64,000 nt of DNA, taken from assembly GCF_022810305.1 (NCBI RefSeq), contig NZ_JALGQH010000011.1, positions 94,556 to 158,555 of the forward strand, in the 5' to 3' direction. Shown piece by piece: positions 8,562-16,733 of this stretch. The DNA comes from Rhodococcus sp. ARC_M6. GTDB taxonomy: Bacteria; Actinomycetota; Actinomycetes; Mycobacteriales; Mycobacteriaceae. The notes under the pieces were generated by a model. It was not told the DNA's origin. It worked only from the letters and a program-made list of their open reading frames with translations, and searched no databases. A program made the translations under genes and the position numbers. Within the stretch, counting starts at the first letter, position 1. The number at the start of each line of letters is the position of its first letter.

Positions 8562-9314
8562 TCAGCGAATAGCGAACTTCTTCGCGATTTCGGCATCCTT
8601 CGAGGCACGCTCGGTGAGGAAGGCAAAAGCCAATCCGAGAACGAGCCACAACGTCGCCTGCGTAGCGAGCGACGACAATCGGAACTCCCACAACAGAGTT
8701 GCCGGAAAATCGTCACCGACCTCGTTGATCGTGGGCAGTGATACGTAACCGATCGCGACGATCACCAAGAACGCAGCAACCGGAGCAGCGATCCGGACAC
8801 TGATGAACTCATGGGCTGAAACAGCTTTCGCGGCGGCTGCCGCAGCGGTGACGGCCAGCAAGCCCAGAATGACGGTGGCAAGCCACAGTAGCGTCCGCTG
8901 GTTGATGGTGTCGGGATCGCCGACAGCGGGTGGGTTGGCCGGGTACTTGAAGAAGGGCACGGCTTCGATAGCGAGCCACCCGCCGGTAGCGATGGTTATC
9001 GCCAACAACGGCCCGGCCATGGAGGTGATCCGTCGGGCGTAGTTGGCAACTACGGCGAAGATCGCACCCAATGCCAGTCCAGCCAATGACGTAGCGAGAA
9101 AGAGTCCGGCGCGCTGGCCGTCACGGGTGACGAGGGGTGCTTCTTCGCTGCCGTGTGTATGCCCGCCGGCACTGCTGGCTTCCTCGATCGCGATGGCGGC
9201 ATTGACGTGCGGTTCACCCAGCACGTATGCAACACCGCCGGCAAGAATGCCCGCGATCAAACCGGCCAACAAGCCACGAATCAGAAGCTTCGTGAAATTG
9301 TCGGCTAGTGGCAC
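8562..9314 (-). CDS. cbtA: CbtA cobalt transporter subunit
   Basis: 250 residues from a GTG that overlaps the end of cbtB by ten bases. About six hydrophobic helices are seen, and a short His-rich loop (G-G-H-T-H-G) lies between helices 1 and 2, as in CbtA proteins. CbtA and CbtB are predicted secondary cobalt transporters found under B12 riboswitches. The gene is the second of a two-gene unit led by a cobalamin riboswitch, which strongly supports cobalt uptake for B12 synthesis. Function is known from comparative genomics more than biochemistry. Confidence 0.85.
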   Translation of the reverse strand: MPLADNFTKLLIRGLLAGLIAGILAGGVAYVLGEPHVNAAIAIEEASSAGGHTHGSEEAPLVTRDGQRAGLFLATSLAGLALGAIFAVVANYARRITSMAGPLLAITIATGGWLAIEAVPFFKYPANPPAVGDPDTINQRTLLWLATVILGLLAVTAAAAAAKAVSAHEFISVRIAAPVAAFLVIVAIGYVSLPTINEVGDDFPATLLWEFRLSSLATQATLWLVLGLAFAFLTERASKDAEIAKKFAIR

Positions 9315-9499
9315 GGCAAGCCCATCAAGTGGCGTCCGTCGTGCATCAGTTCATGCATGTACATGCCGGTGCGCGAGATTGCGCCCTGGTCGAATCCGAC
9401 CACGTAGAGAGCCAGCATCGCGAGCACAACTATGGCTGCGGCGATGAAAGCGAGACGAGTCGAATCGATCGACGTGTCGGGAGAATAGGCGAGTGCCAT
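9305..9499 (-). CDS. cbtB: CbtB cobalt transporter subunit
   Basis: 64 residues from the ATG at 9499, chosen because AGGAGGCTTCG lies directly before it. There is one transmembrane helix (~22-42), then the conserved C-terminal metal-site motif H-E-L-M-H-D-G-R-H with a terminal G-L-P-C-H, the hallmark of CbtB. The size matches the family (about 60 residues). The 3' end overlaps cbtA, so the two are translationally coupled. A cobalamin riboswitch precedes it. Confidence 0.88.
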   Translation of the reverse strand: MALAYSPDTSIDSTRLAFIAAAIVVLAMLALYVVGFDQGAISRTGMYMHELMHDGRHLMGLPCH

Positions 9500-9529
9500 C
9501 GAAGCCTCCTGGGATTTCGCGTCCCCTAG

Positions 9530-9640
9530 GTCCATGCGATGGCCGAAGTGTCTGGCTGTCGAGGTGGTTCACCTCGAATTACAGTGGCGCGACCGCTCCG
9601 GGCTTACACCGGATTCCTGTCGGACCATCGCGTTTACAAG
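9530..9640 (-). promoter_or_regulatory. Cobalamin (B12) riboswitch
   Basis: On the minus strand, GACAGGAATCCGGTG (from 9621 down to 9607) leads into the A-A-G-C-C-C-G-G-A-G-C-G-G-T-C run and then the B12 box GCCACTGT at 9588-9581, the signature core of cobalamin riboswitches. A GAGGTG...CACCTC hairpin and GCCAGACA follow toward cbtB. The element ends about 30-40 bases before the cbtB start, so it likely shuts expression when adenosyl- or methylcobalamin is plentiful. Boundaries are approximate. Confidence 0.88.
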
Positions 9641-9665
9641 CGAACCATAGCAGCGAATGGCGTCT

Positions 9666-9712
9666 GATCGTGAAGGATTTCGCTCGCCAGGCGAACGAAA
9701 TCCTTCACGATC
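9666..9712. terminator. Long hairpin after mhuD
   Basis: Arms 9666-9682 and 9696-9712 are 17 bases and perfectly complementary, and the inner TCGCC/GGCGA adds five more pairs. It lies between the end of mhuD (stop at 9718) and the 5' end of the cobalamin leader, with no T-run on either side. Confidence 0.6.
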
Positions 9713-9717
9713 GTCAC

Positions 9718-10026
9718 TCAACTCTTGGCTGGGACGTCCAGAACTACCTCGAATTCGAGCAGCGACGCACCCGAAGCGACAGGCTTCGCACGCTCACCGG
9801 AGTGTGCTGCGCGGGCCGGACCGTCGCGCCAGTCGGCGAACGCCTGCTCGGTCTCCCACTGCGTCACCACGAAGTAGCGACTCTCGCCCGCAGTGGGACG
9901 GAGGAGTTGGAATCCGAGGAAACCGGGAGAGTTCTCCACTGCGGAAGCGCGTGCTGCGAAGCGCTTCTCCAGTTCGGGGCCGGCGCCCTCAGGAATTTCG
10001 ATTGCATTGATCTTCACGACTGCCAT
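9718..10026 (-). CDS. mhuD: Heme-degrading monooxygenase MhuD
   Basis: 102 residues from the ATG at 10026; an upstream in-frame start at 10068 has no family support. It matches the M. tuberculosis MhuD sequence as I remember it along nearly its whole length. The functional residues are in register: Asn7, Trp66 and the heme-ligating His75. MhuD is a small dimeric ferredoxin-like (ABM-fold) protein in the cytoplasm that degrades heme to mycobilins and free iron without releasing CO. It is divergent from the alpha/beta hydrolase, as Rv3592 is from Rv3591c. Function transfer is strong. Confidence 0.92.
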   Translation of the reverse strand: MAVVKINAIEIPEGAGPELEKRFAARASAVENSPGFLGFQLLRPTAGESRYFVVTQWETEQAFADWRDGPARAAHSGERAKPVASGASLLEFEVVLDVPAKS

Positions 10027-10061
10027 GTATCCGACATTACCGCGCGCGCTCACCGCGTACG

Positions 10062-10814
10062 GTGACACTCGTGTTGCATGACGAAGGTGGGACGGGTCGG
10101 CCGATTCTTTTGTTGCACGGCCTCATGGGTAGTGCGCGAACGTGGCGCCGGCACGTGCCGTGGATTCGCGAGTTCGGACACGTCTACACGTTTGACGCGG
10201 CCGGGCACGGTCGACCCGCGCCGAAGGAGCTGACGACGGAGGCGTTTGTCGAGGACGTGGCGGCGGCAGTTGCGGGAATCGACGAGCCGATGATCGTGAT
10301 CGGGCACTCGATGGGCGCTTTGCATGCCTGGTGTTTTGCAGCGGCCCATCCGGAAAAAGTACAGGCCTTGGTCCTCGAAGACATGGCACCCGACTTCCGC
10401 GGACGCACCGCGGAGAACTGGGCGCAGATGGTATCGGCGTGGCCCCAACCCTTTGCTACCGAAGATGCGGCAAAGGAGTTCTTCGGCCCGGTTGCCGGAC
10501 AATACTTTCTGGATTCATTCACCCGTCGCGACGACGGTTGGTACCTCCACGGTGACGTCTCAACGTTTCGGGATATCTCCGAGGAATGGGGAACGCGCCA
10601 TTTCTGGGACCAGTGGGTTGCGGTGACTGCGCAGACCTTGCTTATCGAGGGCGAGTACACGATCACGCCGGACGGTCAGATGCGTGAGATGGCGCAGCGT
10701 CCCGGAACGCAGTACGTACGCATTGCCGACGCCGGGCACTTGGTTCATGACGATCAACCGCAGAGTTATCGGGACGTCGTGACTGAGTTCTTGGTAGCTC
10801 AGAGCGCGAGCTGA
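10062..10814 (+). CDS. Alpha/beta hydrolase (Rv3591c-like)
   Basis: 250 residues from a GTG. It shows the alpha/beta hydrolase fold with the oxyanion strand L-L-L-H-G-L near residue 17, nucleophile elbow G-H-S-M-G (Ser83), and a C-terminal catalytic His in D-A-G-H-L-V-H near 229. No signal peptide is present, so it is cytoplasmic. Its position beside mhuD is conserved in mycobacteria (Rv3591c), but the substrate is not known. Its 3' end overlaps the convergent HIT gene by 16 bases. Confidence 0.85.
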   Translation: MTLVLHDEGGTGRPILLLHGLMGSARTWRRHVPWIREFGHVYTFDAAGHGRPAPKELTTEAFVEDVAAAVAGIDEPMIVIGHSMGALHAWCFAAAHPEKVQALVLEDMAPDFRGRTAENWAQMVSAWPQPFATEDAAKEFFGPVAGQYFLDSFTRRDDGWYLHGDVSTFRDISEEWGTRHFWDQWVAVTAQTLLIEGEYTITPDGQMREMAQRPGTQYVRIADAGHLVHDDQPQSYRDVVTEFLVAQSAS

Positions 10815-11224
10815 CTGCGGATCGACGCTCCTGTCTGCTCGAGTTCGACAGCTCGCCGGGCCAGCAGTCCCGCGGCGAACTTCGCTTTGTCTCCGAGGTG
10901 GCGTGGGACGACGTGTAGGTGGGAATGGAAGACCGTCTGCCCTGCAGCCCGCCCGTCGTTGACCAGAAAATTGACGCCGTCCGCGGCGATATCGCATCGA
11001 CGCAGTGCCCCCGCTACGAGCGTCCCGACGCGGAACATCTCAGCGCCCTCGTGGTTTTCGAGTTCGTCCAGGTTGGTCGCATGACGCTTGGGGACTATGA
11101 GTGTGTGCCCGCGACTGACCGGTCGTGCGTCGAGGAAGGCCAGCACGGTCTCGGTTTCGAGGATCCGGATCGCCGGTTGGTCGGCTCCGACGATATTGCA
11201 GAAGGCGCAGGTATCGGTGTTCAT
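10799..11224 (-). CDS. HIT-family hydrolase
   Basis: 141 residues from the ATG at 11224; the frame is open to 11251 but the conserved C-x-F-C start of HIT proteins begins here. The histidine triad H-S-H-L-H-V-V is at 100-106 (His100, 102, 104). C-A-F-C at 6-9 may bind zinc. HIT proteins hydrolyse nucleotide phosphoramidates or dinucleoside polyphosphates in the cytoplasm. The exact substrate is unknown. It sits just downstream of the LuxR-type regulator gene on the same strand. Confidence 0.87.
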   Translation of the reverse strand: MNTDTCAFCNIVGADQPAIRILETETVLAFLDARPVSRGHTLIVPKRHATNLDELENHEGAEMFRVGTLVAGALRRCDIAADGVNFLVNDGRAAGQTVFHSHLHVVPRHLGDKAKFAAGLLARRAVELEQTGASIRSQLAL

Positions 11225-11251
11225 ACCTACAGAATGTATCCGGTCGACCAA

Positions 11252-13852
11252 TCAGAGCAGTCGAAGTTCCCGTGCCCGCGTGAGGGCTTCGTTTCGATTG
11301 TGTGCACCGAGTTTGCGATACATCGTGCGCAACTGGGTCTTGATCGTATTGACGGATACGAAGAGTTTGTCGGCCATTGCCGCCGAACTCAACCCGGCGT
11401 CGATCAGTGAAAGGACGGTGCGTTCACGTTCGGTCAATGTGACGATCTGCAACGATTGCGGAAAAGCTTCGGCTGGAATCACTTTCAAGAACTGTGCGAG
11501 CGCACTGGAATTGGTTTTCGCCATCGATTCAAGCTGATCGATGTCGGGCAGGGCAATAGTCGAGAACGACCGCAGGTTGCCGGTCTGATCCGCGATGCTG
11601 CACGCTTTGGACCAGGCCTCTGCGGCTCGCCGGTGTTCGCCCAACTGGCAATGCGCGACGGCCTGAACGAGAAGCGTTTCCATCTGTGCGCGCGGATATG
11701 ATTCACCAGCCCAATCGAATTGGTGGCACAATGCCACCGCGGCTTCGTTTTGCCCCGTCTTCTGGCGGAGCCGGGCAACAGAGGCCAGGGTCCACGGATT
11801 GTCTGCCGGGTCGTCGATCTCGGAGGCCAGCGCCGACGCTTTGTTTCCGTCCCCGAGGGCAAGGGTGAGATCGATCTCGGTCGAACGCATCAGCGGTCCG
11901 GCAAACGACCCAGGTTTCAGGTGCTTCTGATGTGCGTCAACTGCCCTGTGTAACAAGGATAGCGCTGAGAATGTGTCCCGACGAGCCAGCGCGCACTGGC
12001 AGTGGGCATAGATGGCAAAGGCCCACAGTTCCTCCCTCTGTGCCGGTTGACCCAAAGCGGTGAGGGCTTCGTCTGCCGAGACAAAGTCGAGAGTGTCGAG
12101 CGACGCCAGCGTGCGAGCGACCAGTCCGGATACCTTGACCATCGATCGGAGTCTGTCGTGGGTATCCGGATGCTTGTACTCGAATTGTGTCCATCGTTGC
12201 GATTGCAGGGGTTCGCCGACGATGGCCCAGTTCATTGCGGCACTACCGGCAGCGTTGATCGCAATGTAGTCGGCGCCCTGTGACTGGCCTCCCCGGTAGG
12301 CCGTTCGCATCTCGATAGTCGACTCTGCGAACCTTCCGTTCAATTGAAATGTGATTCCCCATTGCAAGTGCATGATCGGGAGTTGACGGGTCACGTCGTC
12401 AGGGTTGGTCTCGAGAGCTCTACGGCTCAAATATGATAGGCGACGGGTTATTTCGGCTGCCTGCTTGTATTCTCCGGCCATCCGCAACATGATCGATTGC
12501 ACGCAGCCGACACTGAGTGCATCTTTTGCGCCATCTCCGGATCCGAGTGCCCGAAGTTCTTCCGGAGAGGTGGGGAGCGTATCGAGGAGGCTGAATTTTT
12601 CGGTCAAGTGCATGGTGTAGAGGTTGCGCCCAGCTTTGACGGCAACGTTCTTTCCGACAGCTTGTTGCGGAAGCCTTTGCAGCGCAGATCGAATGGCTTC
12701 CAGATTATCGGAGATCATCGTGACCCAATGATGTTCGATAATGTGGACGACGAGTTGCCAATCGTGTGCTTCGACTGCGTAGTTCAGTGCCGAAGCGTGG
12801 CGCCCGGAATCGAGTCTGTATTGCGAGAGTGACGACATCTGTTGTGTCGGATCAATTCCGGACTGCGCCTGCAGTGCAAGAATCGAACGTCGAACTGCCG
12901 GAGCAAGTTCCCACGTTTCTGCGGCCTCGGTTTCGATTCGGGAGAGAGCACCGATGGTCTCCAGCAGAAGGAGACGATTGCGAACTTGCTCACGGGATTC
13001 GCCCGACTTGAACAGATGGCCTGCGGTATCCACGTCAAGAGTTCGTGCCGTCGCGCAGGTCACGATGAACTCGCGGTGGTCGGCGAGGTCGGGGTCGGCG
13101 AGGATTTTTTCGTGTATGTATTTGTTGATGGCGCGCTGCAAGTTCAGCTCGAGAAGATCCTCTCGACGGTCTTGTGGCGGAAGGTCTTTGACGACGGAAA
13201 TAGCTGATCGCACCAAGGCCGGCAACCCGCTCGTCGCCGCGATGATCGTCTCGGCCTCGCCGGGAAGCAGAGTTGCGTCGGAGAGGTCGAAGAGCGCTCG
13301 GGTGTCTTCGATGCTGAACAGCAGGTCGTCAGCACCGATCAGTGCGTGATCGATTTCGAGGAGATAGGGCTCGGGGAAAAGTGTCAGGCCCGAAAGTGTT
13401 ACGACGAGATCCAGGTGGTGGCATCGAGATACCAGTTCGATCAGTTGGTTTTCCAACTCGTCGTTCGGAATCCGATCCGGACGTATCAACACCAGTTGTA
13501 CGGATCTCTCTGCCTCGGCGAGTGCAGCGACGAGATCGGTATAAGAATCGGTGAGTGTGGCCGAAATGGCAATACCGGACTGATTGCATTGACGGAGGAC
13601 CATCGACCAGTAGGCCTCGGTGCTTGAACTGGGATGTGGGGCGCCAACCCAGACAACTGTGCGTCCGGACATGCTACGTGTTTGGAGCCAGGATGACAGG
13701 AGCGCAGATTTGCCGTATCCACTCGGAGCTCGCACGATCGTCAATGGGGCTCGACGGTCCAATTTCGCAAAGAGGATTTGGCGGGGAAGCAACGCGGAGT
13801 GGGTACGACGTTCGGGTACCTTCGCCCTCAACTCACCGTCCCGCCCCAGCAT
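11252..13852 (-). CDS. Large LuxR-family (MalT/LAL-type) STAND regulator
   Basis: 866 residues. A P-loop G-Y-G-K-S at 45-49 (within R-A-P-S-G-Y-G-K-S-A-L-L) opens a STAND ATPase region, and a long helical TPR-like middle follows. The last ~65 residues form a LuxR helix-turn-helix (L-T-E-R-E-R-T-V-L-S-L-I and V-S-V-N-T-I-K-T-Q-L). This matches MalT/LAL regulators, which assemble on ligand and ATP binding to activate promoters. AAAGGGAA precedes the ATG. It is flanked by the HIT gene and mutY. No target can be named. Confidence 0.88.
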   Translation of the reverse strand: MLGRDGELRAKVPERRTHSALLPRQILFAKLDRRAPLTIVRAPSGYGKSALLSSWLQTRSMSGRTVVWVGAPHPSSSTEAYWSMVLRQCNQSGIAISATLTDSYTDLVAALAEAERSVQLVLIRPDRIPNDELENQLIELVSRCHHLDLVVTLSGLTLFPEPYLLEIDHALIGADDLLFSIEDTRALFDLSDATLLPGEAETIIAATSGLPALVRSAISVVKDLPPQDRREDLLELNLQRAINKYIHEKILADPDLADHREFIVTCATARTLDVDTAGHLFKSGESREQVRNRLLLLETIGALSRIETEAAETWELAPAVRRSILALQAQSGIDPTQQMSSLSQYRLDSGRHASALNYAVEAHDWQLVVHIIEHHWVTMISDNLEAIRSALQRLPQQAVGKNVAVKAGRNLYTMHLTEKFSLLDTLPTSPEELRALGSGDGAKDALSVGCVQSIMLRMAGEYKQAAEITRRLSYLSRRALETNPDDVTRQLPIMHLQWGITFQLNGRFAESTIEMRTAYRGGQSQGADYIAINAAGSAAMNWAIVGEPLQSQRWTQFEYKHPDTHDRLRSMVKVSGLVARTLASLDTLDFVSADEALTALGQPAQREELWAFAIYAHCQCALARRDTFSALSLLHRAVDAHQKHLKPGSFAGPLMRSTEIDLTLALGDGNKASALASEIDDPADNPWTLASVARLRQKTGQNEAAVALCHQFDWAGESYPRAQMETLLVQAVAHCQLGEHRRAAEAWSKACSIADQTGNLRSFSTIALPDIDQLESMAKTNSSALAQFLKVIPAEAFPQSLQIVTLTERERTVLSLIDAGLSSAAMADKLFVSVNTIKTQLRTMYRKLGAHNRNEALTRARELRLL

Positions 13853-14038
13853 CCGTGTATTCCCTTTGTTTCTTGTGTTTCGGAAGGCCCTGCCCAGTCC
13901 GACAGGTCATATCGGGAATATCAGAACGATCCGTTTGCTTGGGGGAAGCGTAGTTGGTATGCGCAAAATATGTCTGATTTATGGCATTTACTGGGGGAAT
14001 ATCCGCCCACATTGGATTCGTTGACCGACATTGCAATC

Positions 14039-14932
14039 TCAGGCGTTGCCCTCGCCGGCCAATGCGAACAAGCCGTCGTCGGTCTGTTCGACCAATCCGT
14101 CGACGAGCAGGGAATGCAATGCGCGGTCGCGCTGTCCAGGGTCGGTAGGCCACACTATGTCCAACTGCGCACGCTCGACCGGACGGTGACACTCACGCAG
14201 TACTGCCATCAACTTGCCACGAACCTGACGATCGGTTCCGGCAAATTTCTGTACCTTCTTCGGCGGGCCGGTGTGGGCGGGTTTTCCGGCAGCCACCCAG
14301 GCACAGTTCGGCAGCGGGCAATCGTCACAGTTGGGTGTCCGAGCCGTGCAGATCAATGCGCCGAGTTCCATCAGCGCGGCAGAGTATGTGGCAGCTCGCT
14401 CCCGCGTCCGCGGTAGCAAATCGGCAACGTCGGCCAGATCTCTTGTGTTCGACGGATTTCCAGGCTCGGCGATACCGTGAACGGCGCGGGCAACTACGCG
14501 TCGAACATTGGTGTCCACGACCGGAACTCGCTGCCCGTAGGCAAAGCATGCCACCGCGCGGGCAGTGTACGAGCCGATTCCCGGCAGCGTCAGCAAGATA
14601 TCGACATCCGCTGGAACCGCATCGCCATGTTGGGTCGCGAGGACGCCCGCGCATTCGTGTAGCCGCAGCGCGCGCCGCGGATACCCGAGCTTTCCCCAGG
14701 CACGTAGTACCTCCGCTTGGCTCGACGCAGCCATCGCCGAGGGGACAGGCCACCGCTGCACCCACTCTTCCCAGATAGGGGCGACTCGGACCACCGGCGT
14801 CTGCTGGAGCATGATCTCGCTCATCAGAATCTGCCAGGCGCTGACGCCTTCGCGTCGCCACGGAAGGTCTCTTGCCGTCGCCGCATACCATTTCAGCAGC
14901 ACAGAAGACTCGACTGCCACCTTGACTGACAC
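14039..14932 (-). CDS. mutY: A/G-specific adenine DNA glycosylase MutY
   Basis: 297 residues from a GTG. The catalytic Glu39 lies in S-E-I-M-L-Q-Q-T, the helix-hairpin-helix is L-P-G-I-G at 116-120, and the catalytic Asp140 is in P-V-V-D-T-N-V. Cys195, Cys202, Cys205 and Cys210 would hold the [4Fe-4S] cluster; the last gap is four residues rather than the five of E. coli. MutY removes adenine opposite 8-oxoguanine in base excision repair. The C-terminal NUDT1-like recognition domain of longer MutY proteins is short here, as in mycobacterial forms. It is part of the conserved mhuD-mutY-canB neighbourhood. Confidence 0.93.
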   Translation of the reverse strand: MSVKVAVESSVLLKWYAATARDLPWRREGVSAWQILMSEIMLQQTPVVRVAPIWEEWVQRWPVPSAMAASSQAEVLRAWGKLGYPRRALRLHECAGVLATQHGDAVPADVDILLTLPGIGSYTARAVACFAYGQRVPVVDTNVRRVVARAVHGIAEPGNPSNTRDLADVADLLPRTRERAATYSAALMELGALICTARTPNCDDCPLPNCAWVAAGKPAHTGPPKKVQKFAGTDRQVRGKLMAVLRECHRPVERAQLDIVWPTDPGQRDRALHSLLVDGLVEQTDDGLFALAGEGNA

Positions 14933-15009
14933 ACTCCCCGGGAATTCGACCTTCGCATCGACCTGGCATCGACGTTCGGCGTCACCTTACCGGCAGGTGC
15001 CGACGCGTA

Positions 15010-15498
15010 TCAGAGCAGCTGGACGTTGCTGAGCTTCCATTTCCCGTCTTCGCGAACGAGCGAGAGCTGCATACGGTTGCGATCGATACGGGGGTCCAGG
15101 GAGTTGGTGTTGGTGATGGTCTGATCAAGGAAGACCAAGACCTCGGCACTGTCACGATCGCTGCCAGCCAGTCCCGCTGAAATGATCTGCGCCGACGACG
15201 TGGCCTGATACTGAACGATCATGTCTTGGAGGTTGGCCGCGACCTGGGTGTACTGGCCGGCGAACTCGCCAACCGAGTTTTCCCGTACGACGGACAGATT
15301 CTGATCGAGGTTCGCGAAGTTGTACGTCGCGAGATCTGTCGCGAATTGTCGCCCGCTTTCCAGCGCGGTGGTGCGGGCTTCGTTGTCGAGTGAGTGTTGC
15401 CAGGTGGTGTATCCGCCCCAGCCGAGGGCCGAGAACACGGTGGGGGAAGGGCTTTCGATCGGGGATTCGTCGTCATCGGACTTCGTGAGATCGCTCAA
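15010..15498 (-). CDS. Mce-associated membrane-type protein, degenerate N-terminus
   Basis: 162 residues from a TTG whose TTGA overlaps the stop of the upstream Mce gene. The C-terminal ~130 residues (N-F-A-N-L-D-Q-N-L, then a Q-A-T-S-S-A-Q-I strand region) match Mce-associated (Mam) proteins, which stabilise Mce complexes at the membrane. Typical members have a clear N-terminal transmembrane helix. Here only a short, weakly hydrophobic T-V-F-S-A-L-G-W-G-G remains, as if the helix had been deleted. It is the last gene of the eroded mce operon. Confidence 0.7.
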   Translation of the reverse strand: MSDLTKSDDDESPIESPSPTVFSALGWGGYTTWQHSLDNEARTTALESGRQFATDLATYNFANLDQNLSVVRENSVGEFAGQYTQVAANLQDMIVQYQATSSAQIISAGLAGSDRDSAEVLVFLDQTITNTNSLDPRIDRNRMQLSLVREDGKWKLSNVQLL

Positions 15499-16733
15499 TG
15501 TGTTCCCTGTACTAGTAGTGCGGCAAATGAGTTGTCTCCGAGCACTGTTTTCTGACCGCCGGTCAAACCCAGACGAATCGATGTGCCGCCACCGGCCGCG
15601 ACGGTGCCCACTGCGGGGTCGTATTCGACAACACCTCCGATTGTTCCAGTTCCGGCTGGAATATTCTGCGAACCTCGGTTCTGGATTTTGCCCGATTGGT
15701 CAGTGCAATGCTGGTCTTTGTCGAGTGTGGTCGGCGAGACATCCTGTACGGTGCGGCGCGGGGTGTCGTAGATGCAGACCGGACCGACCGCGGTGATGAA
15801 ATCCAGCTGCGCCCGACCATTCCTGACGATGCTACCGAGCTTCTCGAACCCCTTGGGTACCAACACGAGTAGCGTATCGACGGCCGGCATCCGCGCCGTG
15901 ACGATCTGACTGGAAACAAGAGAATTCGCCAGCAGGAGGCTGAATGGTTCACGGCTTTGCTCGATGAGAGGCAGTATCTGATTGTCGAGGACGGTGGGAC
16001 TTCGATCAAGCAGAGTGCGCAGCTGTGGATCCGAAGACCTGACCTGATCGCTCAATTGTCGAAGTGTCAGAGCAGCATCCGGCAGTGCTGCCACGTTGTC
16101 CTCGTTGGCCGCGTAGAGAGTGCGTGAATTCTCGACCAGGGTGTTGAGGTGGGGTTGGTTGAACGCGATGGCCCGGACGATAACATCGCAATTGTCAACC
16201 AGGGCTTGCAGATCCGGACCTAGTCCACCCAGTCCGGTGCCGAGTTCACGGGAGAGCGTGCGAAGGTCGGCGGGATCGACGGTGTCCGCAGTGGTATTGA
16301 AGTTTGCGATGACCGTACCCAGCGGCACCGGTATCGACGTTTGTTCACGGGGTACGACGGAGCCGTCGACAAGGTAAGGGCCGCTGTCGGATTCAGAAGA
16401 CAGCTGTACTTTCAGTACCGGAACAGCGGTGTCCCGGCTGATGGCTGCAACTGAATCGAGTGGGATCTCTCGATCGGCCGAGATGTTCAGGGTGAGAACG
16501 ACCAGGTCTCGTTGGGCTGACAGGCGCACGGATTCGACATCACCGACGGTGACCCCGCGATAGGCCACTTCCGACCCTTGCGCAATGCCGGCTGCATTCT
16601 CCAATTCGACTGTTACCGCGAAGCTCCCGGTGAACGGATCACCCGCACCTACTTGGCGCACAACGTAAGTCGTGCTGATCACGGCGATCAGAAGAAATGC
16701 AACGATCTCGAAGTAGACGGTCCTGTTCTTCAT
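15495..16733 (-). CDS. MCE-family protein, MceF-like
   Basis: 412 residues. One N-terminal membrane helix (about 7-27) is followed by an MCE/MlaD domain (~38-115; Y-R-G-V-T-V-G-D-V) and a long helical region with repeated L-R-x-L-x-D patterns. This is the layout of MceF, one of six subunits that form a lipid-conducting tunnel across the actinobacterial envelope. It overlaps the lipoprotein gene before it and the Mam gene after it by four bases each, so it was built as one operon. With the permease and MceA-D missing (see next entries) the complex can hardly work alone. Confidence 0.85.
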   Translation of the reverse strand: MKNRTVYFEIVAFLLIAVISTTYVVRQVGAGDPFTGSFAVTVELENAAGIAQGSEVAYRGVTVGDVESVRLSAQRDLVVLTLNISADREIPLDSVAAISRDTAVPVLKVQLSSESDSGPYLVDGSVVPREQTSIPVPLGTVIANFNTTADTVDPADLRTLSRELGTGLGGLGPDLQALVDNCDVIVRAIAFNQPHLNTLVENSRTLYAANEDNVAALPDAALTLRQLSDQVRSSDPQLRTLLDRSPTVLDNQILPLIEQSREPFSLLLANSLVSSQIVTARMPAVDTLLVLVPKGFEKLGSIVRNGRAQLDFITAVGPVCIYDTPRRTVQDVSPTTLDKDQHCTDQSGKIQNRGSQNIPAGTGTIGGVVEYDPAVGTVAAGGGTSIRLGLTGGQKTVLGDNSFAALLVQGTH

